Source of the DNA: Pseudoflavonifractor sp. Marseille-P3106
GTDB taxonomy: Bacteria > Bacillota > Clostridia > Oscillospirales > Oscillospiraceae
DNA: 64,000 nt
Direction of reading: 5' to 3'
NCBI GenBank assembly: GCA_900169975.1
Contig: LT827117.1
Location: 50,204 to 114,203, forward strand
Of the stretch, positions 27,182 through 34,290 are shown in pieces. The translations under genes and the position numbers were made by a program. Within the stretch, counting starts at the first letter, position 1. The number at the start of each line of letters is the position of its first letter. The notes below the pieces were generated by a model. It saw only the letters and a list, made by a program, of their open reading frames with translations. It was not told the origin of the DNA and searched no databases.

Positions 27182-27210
27182 TTGAAATAAAACCCAATTT
27201 GTGGTATCAT
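27182..27210 (+). promoter_or_regulatory. Promoter of the M24 peptidase gene
   Basis: TTGAAA (27182-27187), 17-bp spacer, TATCAT (27205-27210). Confidence 0.65.
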
Positions 27211-27274
27211 AAAAACAGAAAATGAGAAAAAGATGCGCCCGAGGGCGCTGTTTTTTTGGAAAGGTCGTTTTCGC

Positions 27275-28348
27275 ATGGATCCTGTCAGAGTGCAGCGGGT
27301 CACCGCCCGCATGAAAGAGGCGGGGCTGGAGCAGATCCTGGTCACCGCCACTACGTCCCTTTTCTACCTCACCGGCCACTGGGTGGAGCCCCACGAGCGG
27401 ATGATCGCCCTCTGGCTCACCGCCGACGGCAGAGCGGCCCTCTTCGGCAATGAGATCTTCGGCCTGACCTCCGCTCCCGACCTGCCCTTCGTCTCCCACA
27501 AAGACGGGGAGGACCCGGTGGCCGGTCTGGCCGGGGCCGTCCGCCCCGGGAAGCTGGGCATCGACAAGTTCTGGTACAGCAAATTCCTGATCGGACTCAT
27601 GGCCCGCCGCCCGGACGTGACCCCGCTGGAGGGCTCCTTCCCGGTGGATCTGTGCCGGATGACCAAGGACGGCGCCGAGCGGGACGCCATGCGCCGCGCC
27701 TCGGCCCAAAACGATCAGGTGGTGGCCGCCGCCATCGGCGCGGTCCATGCCGGCGTCCGGGAAAACGAGCTGGCAGCCCTGGTCAATCGGGAGTTCCTGT
27801 CCCGGGGGGCCGACTGCGAGGGCACTCAGCTGGTGTGCTTCGGCCCCAACGGCGCAGACCCCCACCACAGCGGGGATTCCACTGTGTTAAAGCCGGGGGA
27901 CAGCATCATCTTCGACATCTTCACCCCCATCTCCCGCTACTGGTGCGACATGACCCGCACTGTGTTTTACAAGACCGTCAGCGACCGGCAGCGCCGGGTC
28001 TATGAGCTGGTGCGCAGGGCCAACGCCGCCGCCGAGGCTGCTGTGCGCCCCGGTGTGCCCCTCTCCGAGCTGGACGGCATCGCCCGGGGGATCATCGCCG
28101 ACGGGGGCTTCGGCCCCTACTTCACCCACCGGCTGGGCCACGGCTGCGGCATCGACTGCCACGAGCCTCCCGACGTCTCCGGGGCCTCCGAGGCCGTCTG
28201 CCGCCCCGGCATGGTCTTTTCCGTGGAGCCGGGCATCTATCTGCCCGGGGAATTCGGTGTGCGCATCGAGGATCTGGTGATGGTCACGGAGGACGGCTGT
28301 GAGGTGCTCAACCAATACCCCAAAGAGCTTCAGGTCATCGGAGACTGA
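27275..28348 (+). CDS. M24-family Xaa-Pro aminopeptidase/dipeptidase
   Basis: 357 residues from ATG 27275. The N-terminal creatinase-like domain (to about 135) precedes a pita-bread catalytic domain with the five metal ligands in order: GDSIIFDIFTP (Asp), YWCDMTRTVFY (Asp), THRLGHGCGIDCHEPP (His), FSVEPGIYLP (Glu) and FGVRIEDLVMV (Glu). Cytoplasmic proline-peptide processing is the likely role (PepQ/PepP type). Single gene with its own promoter and terminator. Confidence 0.93.
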   Translation: MDPVRVQRVTARMKEAGLEQILVTATTSLFYLTGHWVEPHERMIALWLTADGRAALFGNEIFGLTSAPDLPFVSHKDGEDPVAGLAGAVRPGKLGIDKFWYSKFLIGLMARRPDVTPLEGSFPVDLCRMTKDGAERDAMRRASAQNDQVVAAAIGAVHAGVRENELAALVNREFLSRGADCEGTQLVCFGPNGADPHHSGDSTVLKPGDSIIFDIFTPISRYWCDMTRTVFYKTVSDRQRRVYELVRRANAAAEAAVRPGVPLSELDGIARGIIADGGFGPYFTHRLGHGCGIDCHEPPDVSGASEAVCRPGMVFSVEPGIYLPGEFGVRIEDLVMVTEDGCEVLNQYPKELQVIGD

Positions 28349-28372
28349 GGGGCTCAAACGGAGGCCTGGTCG

Positions 28373-28414
28373 GAAGCGGGAGCCCATCCGGAACGGTGGG
28401 CTCCCGCTTCTTTT
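28373..28414 (+). terminator. Intrinsic terminator
   Basis: GAAGCGGGAGCCCA (28373-28386) with TGGGCTCCCGCTTC (28397-28410), 14-bp stem, then TTTT. Confidence 0.9.
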
Positions 28415-28415
28415 G

Positions 28416-28456
28416 CTAGATATAGATTTTTTGAAATTCTTATCTACTACATATTG
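28416..28456 (+). promoter_or_regulatory. Tandem NrdR boxes upstream of nrdD
   Basis: CTAGATATAG (28416-28425) and CTACATATTG (28447-28456) each match 9 of 10 of the NrdR core CWATATATWG and start exactly 31 nt apart, three helical turns, as in known NrdR operators. The second overlaps the -35 element. Expected to repress nrdDG when dATP is high. Confidence 0.75.
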
Positions 28457-28482
28457 ATTTTCTGGCTGCCTTCGTTTATACT
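28454..28482 (+). promoter_or_regulatory. Promoter of nrdDG
   Basis: TTGATT (28454-28459), 17-bp spacer, TATACT (28477-28482); overlaps the downstream NrdR box. Confidence 0.7.
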
Positions 28483-28523
28483 TAGGAATGTCTTAACCAC
28501 CCACATAGAAAGAGGAGCTTGCC

Positions 28524-30686
28524 ATGAAGATCATCAAACGAAGCGGTGTCGAAGTCGCTTTTGATTCCGAGAAGATCGTTGCTGCCGCCGCCAAAGCCAA
28601 CGCTGCCACCACCGGGGCCCGGGAGCTTACCCCCGGCCAGATCCGGGGCCTTGCCGACCGGGTGGAGGCCGCCGCCTCCGCCATGGGCCGCACCTTGTCG
28701 GTGGAGGAGATCCAGGAGCTGGTGGAGACCGAGCTGATGAAGGAGGGGGCCTATGAGACCGCCAAGCGGTACATCCGCTACCGGTACACCCGCTCCCTGG
28801 CCCGGGCCGCCAACACCACCGACGAGCAGATCCTCACCCTCATCGAGAGCAACAACGAGGAGGTCAAGCAGGAGAACTCCAACAAGGATCCCAAGGTCAA
28901 CGCCGTCCAGCGGGACTACATGGCGGGCGAGGTGTCCAAGGACATCACCCGCCGCATCCTCCTGCCCCAGGAGATCGTGGAGGCCCATCAGCAGGGCATC
29001 ATCCACTTCCACGACATGGACTACTTCGCCCAGCACATGCACAACTGCGACCTGGTGAATCTGGAGGACATGCTGCAAAACGGCACCGTCATCTCGGGCA
29101 CCATGATCGAAAAGCCCCACTCCTTCTCCACCGCCTGCAACATCGCCACCCAGATCATCGCCCAGGTGGCCTCCAACCAGTACGGCGGGCAGTCCATCTC
29201 CCTGGCCCACCTGGCTCCCTTTGTGGATGTCTCCCGGAAGAAGATCCGCCGGGACGTCATGGAAGAGTGCAGGCTTCTCAACGACGGGGCAGTGAATGAG
29301 GACGCCGTCTCCCGGATCGTGGAGAAGCGCCTGCGGGAGGAGATCCGCAAGGGCGTGCAGACCATCCAGTACCAGGTGGTCACCCTCATGACCACCAACG
29401 GCCAGGCCCCCTTCATCACCGTGTTCATGTATCTGGGAGAGGCCAAGAGCGAGCAGGAGAAGCAGGATCTGGCGGTCATCATTGAGGAGACCCTGCTCCA
29501 GCGCTATGAGGGTGTGAAGAACGAGACGGGCGTCTACGTCACCCCCGCTTTCCCCAAGCTCATCTATGTGCTGGAGGAGGACAACATCCACGAGGATTCC
29601 CCCTACTGGTACCTCACCGAGCTGGCCGCCAAGTGTACCGCCAAGCGGCTGGTGCCCGACTACATCTCCGAAAAGAAGATGAAGGAGCTCAAGGAGGGCA
29701 ACTGCTTCCCCGTCATGGGCTGCCGCTCCAACCTCTCCCCCTGGAAGGACGAGAACGGCAATTACAAGTTCTACGGCCGGTTCAACCAGGGTGTGGTCAC
29801 CATCAACCTGGTGGACGTAGCCCTCTCCTCCGGCGGGGACATGGACGCCTTCTGGAGGATCTTCGACGAGCGGCTGGCGCTCTGCTACCGGGCCCTCATG
29901 TGCCGCCACGAGCGGCTCAAGGGCACCTTGTCCGACGCCGCCCCCATCCTCTGGCAGTACGGGGCCATCGCCCGTCTGAAGAAGGGAGAGCCCATCGACA
30001 AGCTCCTCTACGGCGGCTACTCCACCATCTCCCTGGGCTACGCCGGCCTCTGCGAGTGCGTGCGGTACATGACGGGAAAGTCCCACACCGACCCCTCGGC
30101 CACCCCCTTTGCTCTCCGGGTCATGGAGCACATGAACGAGGCCTGCACCCGCTGGAAACAGGAGACCTCCATCGGCTTCGGCATCTACGGCACTCCCCTG
30201 GAGTCCACCACCTACCGCTTTGCCAAGTGCCTCCAGAAGCGGTTCGGGATGATACCCGGCGTAACCGACAAGGCGTATATTACAAACAGCTATCACGTTC
30301 ACGTCACGGAGCACATCGACGCCTTCGACAAGCTGGCCTTTGAGGCGCAGTTCCAGGCCCTCTCCACCGGCGGAGCCATCAGCTATGTGGAGGTTCCCAA
30401 CATGCAGAACAACCTTCCCGCGGTGCTGTCCATTATCCGGTTCATTTACGACAATATCATGTACGCCGAGCTGAACACCAAGTCGGACTACTGCCAGGTG
30501 TGCGGCTTTGACGGGGAGATCCAGATCGTGGAGGACGACGGAAAGCTGGTGTGGGAGTGCCCCCACTGCCACAACCGGGATCAGGACAAGATGAACGTGG
30601 CAAGAAGGACCTGCGGCTACATCGGCACCCAGTTTTGGAACCAGGGCCGCACCCAGGAGATCAAGGAGCGGGTGCTCCATCTATGA
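28524..30686 (+). CDS. nrdD: Anaerobic (class III) ribonucleoside-triphosphate reductase
   Basis: 720 residues. N-terminal ATP-cone (MKIIKRSGVEVAFDSEKIVA) for allosteric control, then the ten-stranded barrel (IIHFHDMDYFAQHMHNCDLV, QYGGQSISLAHLAPFVD) and a C-terminal zinc site with two CxxC pairs (YCQVCGFDG; ECPHCHNRD) before the glycyl-radical loop RRTCGYIGTQFWNQGR. It reduces NTPs to dNTPs using a radical made by NrdG, and formate or thiols as reductant. Overlaps nrdG by ATGA. Confidence 0.98.
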   Translation: MKIIKRSGVEVAFDSEKIVAAAAKANAATTGARELTPGQIRGLADRVEAAASAMGRTLSVEEIQELVETELMKEGAYETAKRYIRYRYTRSLARAANTTDEQILTLIESNNEEVKQENSNKDPKVNAVQRDYMAGEVSKDITRRILLPQEIVEAHQQGIIHFHDMDYFAQHMHNCDLVNLEDMLQNGTVISGTMIEKPHSFSTACNIATQIIAQVASNQYGGQSISLAHLAPFVDVSRKKIRRDVMEECRLLNDGAVNEDAVSRIVEKRLREEIRKGVQTIQYQVVTLMTTNGQAPFITVFMYLGEAKSEQEKQDLAVIIEETLLQRYEGVKNETGVYVTPAFPKLIYVLEEDNIHEDSPYWYLTELAAKCTAKRLVPDYISEKKMKELKEGNCFPVMGCRSNLSPWKDENGNYKFYGRFNQGVVTINLVDVALSSGGDMDAFWRIFDERLALCYRALMCRHERLKGTLSDAAPILWQYGAIARLKKGEPIDKLLYGGYSTISLGYAGLCECVRYMTGKSHTDPSATPFALRVMEHMNEACTRWKQETSIGFGIYGTPLESTTYRFAKCLQKRFGMIPGVTDKAYITNSYHVHVTEHIDAFDKLAFEAQFQALSTGGAISYVEVPNMQNNLPAVLSIIRFIYDNIMYAELNTKSDYCQVCGFDGEIQIVEDDGKLVWECPHCHNRDQDKMNVARRTCGYIGTQFWNQGRTQEIKERVLHL

Positions 30687-31207
30687 ATTACGGCAATATC
30701 AAACGCCGGGACATCGCCGACGGCGTCGGCGTGCGCACCACCCTCTTTGTCTCCGGCTGCACCCACCACTGCAAAAACTGCTTCCAGCCCGAGACCTGGG
30801 ACTTCGCCTACGGCCGCCCCTTTACCGCCGGGACCGAGGCAGAGCTGCTGGATGAGCTGTCCCACGACTTCATCGACGGGCTGACCCTCCTGGGGGGCGA
30901 GCCCTTTGAGCCGGACAACCAGCGCGCGCTGCTCCCCTTTCTCCGCCGCCTGCGCGCCGCGCTGCCGGGCAAGACGGTGTGGGCCTACTCGGGCTACACC
31001 CTGGAGGAGCTGACCGGGGCGGTACCCTCCCGGGCCCGGTGTGAGGTCACGGACGAGATGCTCTCTTTCGTCGATGTGCTGGTGGACGGGGAATTTGTGG
31101 AGGCCCTCAAGGACATCACCCTGCGCTTCCGGGGCTCGTCCAACCAGCGGATCATCGACCTGCCCGCCACCCGGGCGGCGGGTCGGGTGGTCCTCTGGGA
31201 CAAATAA
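30683..31207 (+). CDS. nrdG: Anaerobic ribonucleotide reductase activase
   Basis: 174 residues. Radical-SAM CxxxCxxC motif: Cys26-THH-Cys30-KN-Cys33, preceded by DGVGVRTTLFVSG, and LTLLGGEPFEPDN as the SAM-binding GGE motif. It installs the glycyl radical on NrdD. Start ATG shares ATGA with the nrdD stop. Confidence 0.97.
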   Translation: MNYGNIKRRDIADGVGVRTTLFVSGCTHHCKNCFQPETWDFAYGRPFTAGTEAELLDELSHDFIDGLTLLGGEPFEPDNQRALLPFLRRLRAALPGKTVWAYSGYTLEELTGAVPSRARCEVTDEMLSFVDVLVDGEFVEALKDITLRFRGSSNQRIIDLPATRAAGRVVLWDK

Positions 31208-31220
31208 ATCAGGTGTGTGC

Positions 31221-31259
31221 GGCCGCTCGCCGGGAACCTTCCCGGCGGGCGGCCTTTTT
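31221..31259 (+). terminator. Intrinsic terminator of nrdDG
   Basis: GGCCGCTCGCCGGGA-ACCT-TCCCGGCGGGCGGCC, 15-bp stem with one GT pair, then TTTTT. Confidence 0.92.
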
Positions 31260-31354
31260 CTGTTCCGCGCCCTGTAAAAATTTTGTTCCTTTCCATCGAA
31301 AAGTGGTATACCCAAAAACAATTTGACCGAAACGGCACGAAAAGAGGAACTCCC

Positions 31355-31544
31355 ATGCGGTCGCTGCTCAAAAAAGACCCGGTACTCCGCATTCTCCCCT
31401 GGGGCGCCGCGCTGACCGGGGCGGCGGCCGCCGCGGACCGTGCGCGGCCTCTGGCCTATCTGGGGGGCCTTTACCGCCCTCAATGGGATGCTGCTGGCGC
31501 TGCTCTGGGGCGCTGTGGCGTTTATTCCCGGAATGATGCCCTGA
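31355..31544 (+). pseudogene. Frameshifted small membrane-protein ORF
   Basis: The ATG frame gives MRSLLKKDPVLRILPWGAAL and then loses sense after a GC-rich run near 31425. The +1 frame then reads TVRGLWPIWGAFTALNGMLL followed by ALLWGAVAFIPGMMP and a stop at 31542. Joined, they would make a short protein of about 63 residues with two hydrophobic helices. A one-base indel is the simplest reading. I recognise no family. Confidence 0.4.
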
Positions 31545-31554
31545 GTGCCCCTGA

Positions 31555-31617
31555 AAAAAGCCGCCCCCGAAGAGATCTCCGCACTCGGCGGAGCCCTTCG
31601 GGGGCATTTTTTATTTT
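31555..31617. terminator. Bidirectional terminator
   Basis: GCCCCCGAAG (31563-31572) pairs with CTTCGGGGGC (31596-31605), with a CTCCGC/GCGGAG hairpin inside; ATTTTTTATTTT follows on plus and AAAAAA precedes on the minus-side exit. Confidence 0.85.
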
Positions 31618-31625
31618 GCGGGGAG

Positions 31626-32276
31626 TCAATTTTCCCTTTGCTTGTCCTGGTACCACTTCCAGCTCATGAAGGCGGTCAGGACGATCCCGCCCAGCAGGAG
31701 GGCCAGGAACACCCAGAAAAAGACCTTTTCGGGGGCAAAAAGACTGAGGAGAACGGCGGCCAGACCGGTGATGAAAAACACATAGCCGCCCATGCGCTGC
31801 GTTTTGTTCCACACGTCGGGATCGGCCAGAGCCCAAGGGGTGCGGCAGCCGATAAAGTAGTTGCTTTTGAGCTTGCCCATCATGTTGCCTATGAAGAGAA
31901 ACAGGACCCCGATGAGCAGCCCGGTCGCCCGGCCCACGTTGATCCGGCCGGGGTAAAAGGTCTCGGATAGGGTGATGGCCGTCAGCACCAGCAGGAGCAA
32001 AGGAAGGGCCATGCTGAAGGTGTCGTACCGGCCCTGAAATTTCTCATAGTTGGCCCGCCGCGGGTCAATGCGGGGAAGAAACTGGAACAGCAGAGCCAGA
32101 GCCGGGGAGAGGGCGGCGAGAAGCCACAGGTTCCAGGCCGGAGCGTAATCCACTGTCCCGTCCAGGTTCCAGTGGATGGGCACCTGGGCCGGCAGGCGGG
32201 AGGCACAGGCCATCACCAGCGCCGCCGGCAGCAGGGATAAAATCCACATGATACAAATGGCGCGTTTATTTTTCAT
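31626..32276 (-). CDS. SdpI-family membrane protein (DUF1648)
   Basis: 216 residues with six likely membrane helices. N-terminal DUF1648 pattern RLPAQVPIHWNLDGTVDYA and the SdpI-type segment NYFIGCRTPWALADPDVWNKTQR. In B. subtilis, SdpI gives immunity to the SdpC toxin and signals to SdpR; many Firmicutes carry the pair without a toxin gene. Its start overlaps the regulator stop by 11 bp. Confidence 0.9.
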   Translation of the reverse strand: MKNKRAICIMWILSLLPAALVMACASRLPAQVPIHWNLDGTVDYAPAWNLWLLAALSPALALLFQFLPRIDPRRANYEKFQGRYDTFSMALPLLLLVLTAITLSETFYPGRINVGRATGLLIGVLFLFIGNMMGKLKSNYFIGCRTPWALADPDVWNKTQRMGGYVFFITGLAAVLLSLFAPEKVFFWVFLALLLGGIVLTAFMSWKWYQDKQREN

Positions 32277-32544
32277 GGTGTTTTTCTCCTCTCAGACCGG
32301 CTACCCAGCCGGTGATCTCGTCCAGCACGGACACATTGAGCTCGTAGTAGATATATTTTCCCCGCCGGTCATCGCTGACCAGCCCCGCCTCCTTCAGCAC
32401 CGACAGGTGGTGGGAGACGGTGGCTCCCGTCATGTCGAACCGGGAGCCGATCTCCCCGGCGGTCTTCGCCCCGTCCTTCAGAATGTCCAGAATGGCCCGC
32501 CGAGTGGGGTCGCTCAGGGCCTTGAAGGTCTCCTGAAAGCTCAT
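32266..32544 (-). CDS. SdpR-like ArsR-family autorepressor
   Basis: 92 residues from ATG 32544, with GAGGTGA upstream. MSFQETFKALSDPTRRAILD, AGEIGSRFDMTGATVSHHLS and GKYIYYELNVSVLDEITGWV are typical of the SdpR/YuzN group that represses its own sdpRI-type operon and is released through SdpI. No metal-binding CVC motif. Confidence 0.9.
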   Translation of the reverse strand: MSFQETFKALSDPTRRAILDILKDGAKTAGEIGSRFDMTGATVSHHLSVLKEAGLVSDDRRGKYIYYELNVSVLDEITGWVAGLRGEKHHEK

Positions 32545-32569
32545 GGACTCACCTCTCATTTTGAAATCT

Positions 32570-32630
32570 GTCTAAATGATAGCAGGAAAGAGGCGCGCTG
32601 TCAAGAAGAAATTTAGACCAGCGTCTAAAT
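32570..32630 (-). promoter_or_regulatory. sdpRI-type promoter flanked by operators
   Basis: Minus strand TTGACA (32599-32604), 17-bp spacer, TATCAT (32576-32581). A palindrome ATTTAGAC-CAGC-GTCTAAAT (32611-32630) lies just upstream of the -35, and a third copy of the half-site (32570-32577) overlaps the -10. This layout fits autorepression by the ArsR protein. Confidence 0.75.
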
Positions 32631-32734
32631 GTTAAAAGCACAGAAATGCCTGGAGCGCTCAGGGCCGCGGGGGGGGCAGTCCAGGAAAGGGGACTGTGCC
32701 GCAAAACTTTTTGGCGTAAATTTCATTAGTTGTA

Positions 32735-32788
32735 TTGCATACGATGGAAAATCGTGTTACCATAAGCATAGAGTTAGAACAAACGTTC
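32735..32788 (+). promoter_or_regulatory. Promoter with LexA (SOS) box but no intact gene downstream
   Basis: TTGCAT (32735-32740), 17-bp spacer, TACCAT (32758-32763), then GAAC-AAAC-GTTC (32777-32788), matching the Gram-positive SOS core GAACRNRYGTTY. GGAGG at 32802 and ATG at 32816 follow, but that frame at once enters the tRNA terminator and the antisense of the tRNAs. Confidence 0.6.
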
Positions 32789-32823
32789 TATATCGAAGAG
32801 AGGAGGATGTCGGCATGAGAGAG

Positions 32824-32857
32824 CAAAAAAACCGGTCGACTGATTGGTCGACCGGTT
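32824..32857 (-). terminator. Terminator of the tRNA operon
   Basis: Minus strand ACCGGTCGAC-CAATCA-GTCGACCGGT followed by TTTTTT, immediately after the tRNA-Tyr CCA. Confidence 0.9.
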
Positions 32858-32942
32858 TGGTGGAGGAGGGTGGATTCGAACCACCGAAGCGATACGCAAC
32901 AGATTTACAGTCTGCCCCATTTGGCCACTCTGGAACTCCTCC
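32858..32942 (-). tRNA. tRNA-Tyr(GTA)
   Basis: 85 nt with encoded CCA. Acceptor stem GGAGGAG/CTCCTCC, anticodon loop CTGTAAATC (GTA), long variable arm as expected for bacterial tRNA-Tyr, T-loop GGTTCGAATCC. Confidence 0.96.
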
Positions 32943-32953
32943 GTATGAAGTTG

Positions 32954-33029
32954 TGGAGCTGGTGGACGGACTTGAACCCCCGACCTGCTGATTACAAATC
33001 AGCTGCTCTACCAACTGAGCTACACCAGC
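32954..33029 (-). tRNA. tRNA-Thr(TGT)
   Basis: 76 nt with encoded CCA. Acceptor GCTGGTG/CACCAGC, D-loop AGCTCAGTTGGTAGAGC, anticodon loop TTTGTAA (TGT), T-loop GGTTCAAGTCC. 11 bp separate it from tRNA-Tyr. Confidence 0.96.
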
Positions 33030-33052
33030 GTGGCTGTCCAACAGCAGTGATT

Positions 33053-33081
33053 ATTCTATCAGAACAACGGGAGGTTGTCAA
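33053..33081 (-). promoter_or_regulatory. Promoter of the tRNA-Thr/tRNA-Tyr operon
   Basis: Minus strand TTGACA, 17-bp spacer, TAGAAT, 24 bp before tRNA-Thr. Confidence 0.75.
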
Positions 33082-33104
33082 GAAAAAAGTTGTACATTTT
33101 TCAA

Positions 33105-33278
33105 ATGTGGAAAAAGGTGGGGAAACGCGCCTGTCTCAGCCCGCTGCGGGATCCCCAGAGAGAGGAGCCTGCGGCCTGGTGCCGGCGCTGCCGGGGAGAG
33201 ATCTATGGGGAGGCGTCTCCCCTGTGCCCAAGCTGTCGGGCAGAGGAACAAGAGAGGGAGGACAAGAGATCGGAATGA
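33105..33278 (+). CDS. Small zinc-ribbon-like protein
   Basis: 57 residues from ATG 33105 (no clear ribosome site; an upstream TTG at 33075 is possible). Four Cys in two pairs, WCRRCRGEIYGEASPLCPSC, look like a treble-clef or zinc-ribbon knuckle. First of three overlapping small genes ending in a sigma-region-4 protein; the stop overlaps the next start as ATGA. Function unknown. Confidence 0.55.
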   Translation: MWKKVGKRACLSPLRDPQREEPAAWCRRCRGEIYGEASPLCPSCRAEEQEREDKRSE

Positions 33279-33502
33279 CACTCAGGCAAATGTCGAAGAG
33301 CTATCGCATCCAGGCCGACGTGCTGCGCCACCGGATCCAGGTGGTCGCAGAACTGCCCGCCCGAACCGGGGCGGAGCGGAGGCGGAAGGCCGACCGGCTG
33401 AGGCTGCTGGAGACCATGCGCCGGGAGGCGCGGGATGTGGCGGTGATCTGCGAACGATACTATGAGAGGGGGTACCGGAAGAATGAGCGGTACGCGATAT
33501 AG
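33275..33502 (+). CDS. Small helical protein, middle gene of the mini-operon
   Basis: 75 residues, mostly Arg/Glu-rich amphipathic helix: MTLRQMSKSYRIQADVLRHR, IQVVAELPARTGAERRRKAD, RLRLLETMRREARDVAVICE. Probable coiled coil. ATGA overlap with the gene before and 20-bp overlap with the gene after show tight coupling. No known family recognised. Confidence 0.6.
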   Translation: MTLRQMSKSYRIQADVLRHRIQVVAELPARTGAERRRKADRLRLLETMRREARDVAVICERYYERGYRKNERYAI

Positions 33503-33812
33503 GAGAGGCGGCCTTTACGCTGCGGATATGGCCCGGTATGCCCGGATGATCTCGGAGGAGAACACCAACGCCGAGGAGCTGGACCGGAGCAAGGTGGCCC
33601 TCTGGCGGGCCCTCCACGAGGACGTGACCCAGCGGCAGCGGCAGTACCTGCTGCTCTACTACGGGGAGGGGCTCAACATGAGCGAGATCGGAGACCGCCT
33701 GGGGGTGGACAAGTCCACGGTCTCCCGTACCATCAAGCGGGGGGAGGCCAGACTGCGGCGGTGCCTGCGGTACGGCGCAAAACGCTTTTTGCTGGAGGAA
33801 CGGCCCCTGTAA
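33483..33812 (+). CDS. Sigma-70 region 4-like HTH protein
   Basis: 109 residues from ATG 33483 (GAGAGGGGG upstream). The C-terminal half is a clear sigma region 4: VTQRQRQYLLLYYGEGLNMS, then EIGDRLGVDKSTVSRTIKRG and EARLRRCL. Region 2 needed for -10 recognition is missing, so it is not a complete sigma factor; it may be a regulator that borrows the -35-binding fold. Last gene of the mini-operon. Confidence 0.75.
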   Translation: MSGTRYRRGGLYAADMARYARMISEENTNAEELDRSKVALWRALHEDVTQRQRQYLLLYYGEGLNMSEIGDRLGVDKSTVSRTIKRGEARLRRCLRYGAKRFLLEERPL

Positions 33813-33883
33813 AGGGGAGAAGCTTTGAGACAAATGGCGGGCTGCTTACAAAAAAATTGAAATGGGTCAATTTGAGAAAAGAA

Positions 33884-33911
33884 TTGACAGGAGGAAAAAA
33901 GGCAGTATTCT
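33884..33911 (+). promoter_or_regulatory. Promoter-like sequence just before a strong terminator
   Basis: TTGACA (33884-33889), 16-bp spacer, TATTCT (33906-33911). The predicted start near 33918 lies only about 45 nt before the end of the terminator hairpin. Confidence 0.45.
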
Positions 33912-33925
33912 GTTGACACACAGCG

Positions 33926-33966
33926 AAGGCGCGTGTCCTGCAAAGTTGCGGACACGCGCCTTTTTG
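33926..33966 (+). terminator. Intrinsic terminator
   Basis: AAGGCGCGTGTCC (33926-33938) pairs with GGACACGCGCCTT (33950-33962), with T-run 33961-33965. Probably terminates the mini-operon. Confidence 0.88.
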
Positions 33967-34290
33967 CATTTTCAAAGAGGAAATATTTCATATTGAGATA
34001 CTGAAAGCCACTTCACCGCCGGGACGGCATGGGGCCCTGGGTGTCCCAGACGGTCGGATCCTGTCGGGAAAGTCAATGGGCAAAACAGACAAAACGTTTT
34101 ATTTTGAGACGATTTTACTAGACTTGTTGGTCAAAATGTCGATTTGAGCCGATATTACACTGTTTAAACCGCTGAAACCGGTCAAAACCACTTGAATCTG
34201 CGGAAATGACATGCGATAATTCATCGTAAGAAGAGAAAAGGGAGTCTCAAAATGAGACTTCAAATGAAGATCCAAGGGGAATGATAAAGT
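33967..34290 (+). promoter_or_regulatory. AT-rich leader and promoter of the cysteine-desulfidase-like gene
   Basis: No gene. TTGAAT (34192-34197), 17-bp spacer, GATAAT (34215-34220) is a plausible promoter. Just after it, AGTCTCA-AAA-TGAGACT (about 34243-34259) forms a short hairpin, and TTTGAGAC-like words recur at 34101-34110 and 34145, possible regulator sites. The base composition is much lower in GC than the flanking genes. Confidence 0.45.

Noticed and set aside
28482..30680. 732-codon ORF on the minus strand
   Set aside because: Antisense of nrdD, whose identity is certain.
32816..32991. ORF starting with MREQKNRSTDW after a good GGAGG and an SOS promoter
   Set aside because: Its sequence (GGFEPPKRYATDLQS...) is the well-known antisense of tRNA genes; no protein family. 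The SOS promoter is reported instead.
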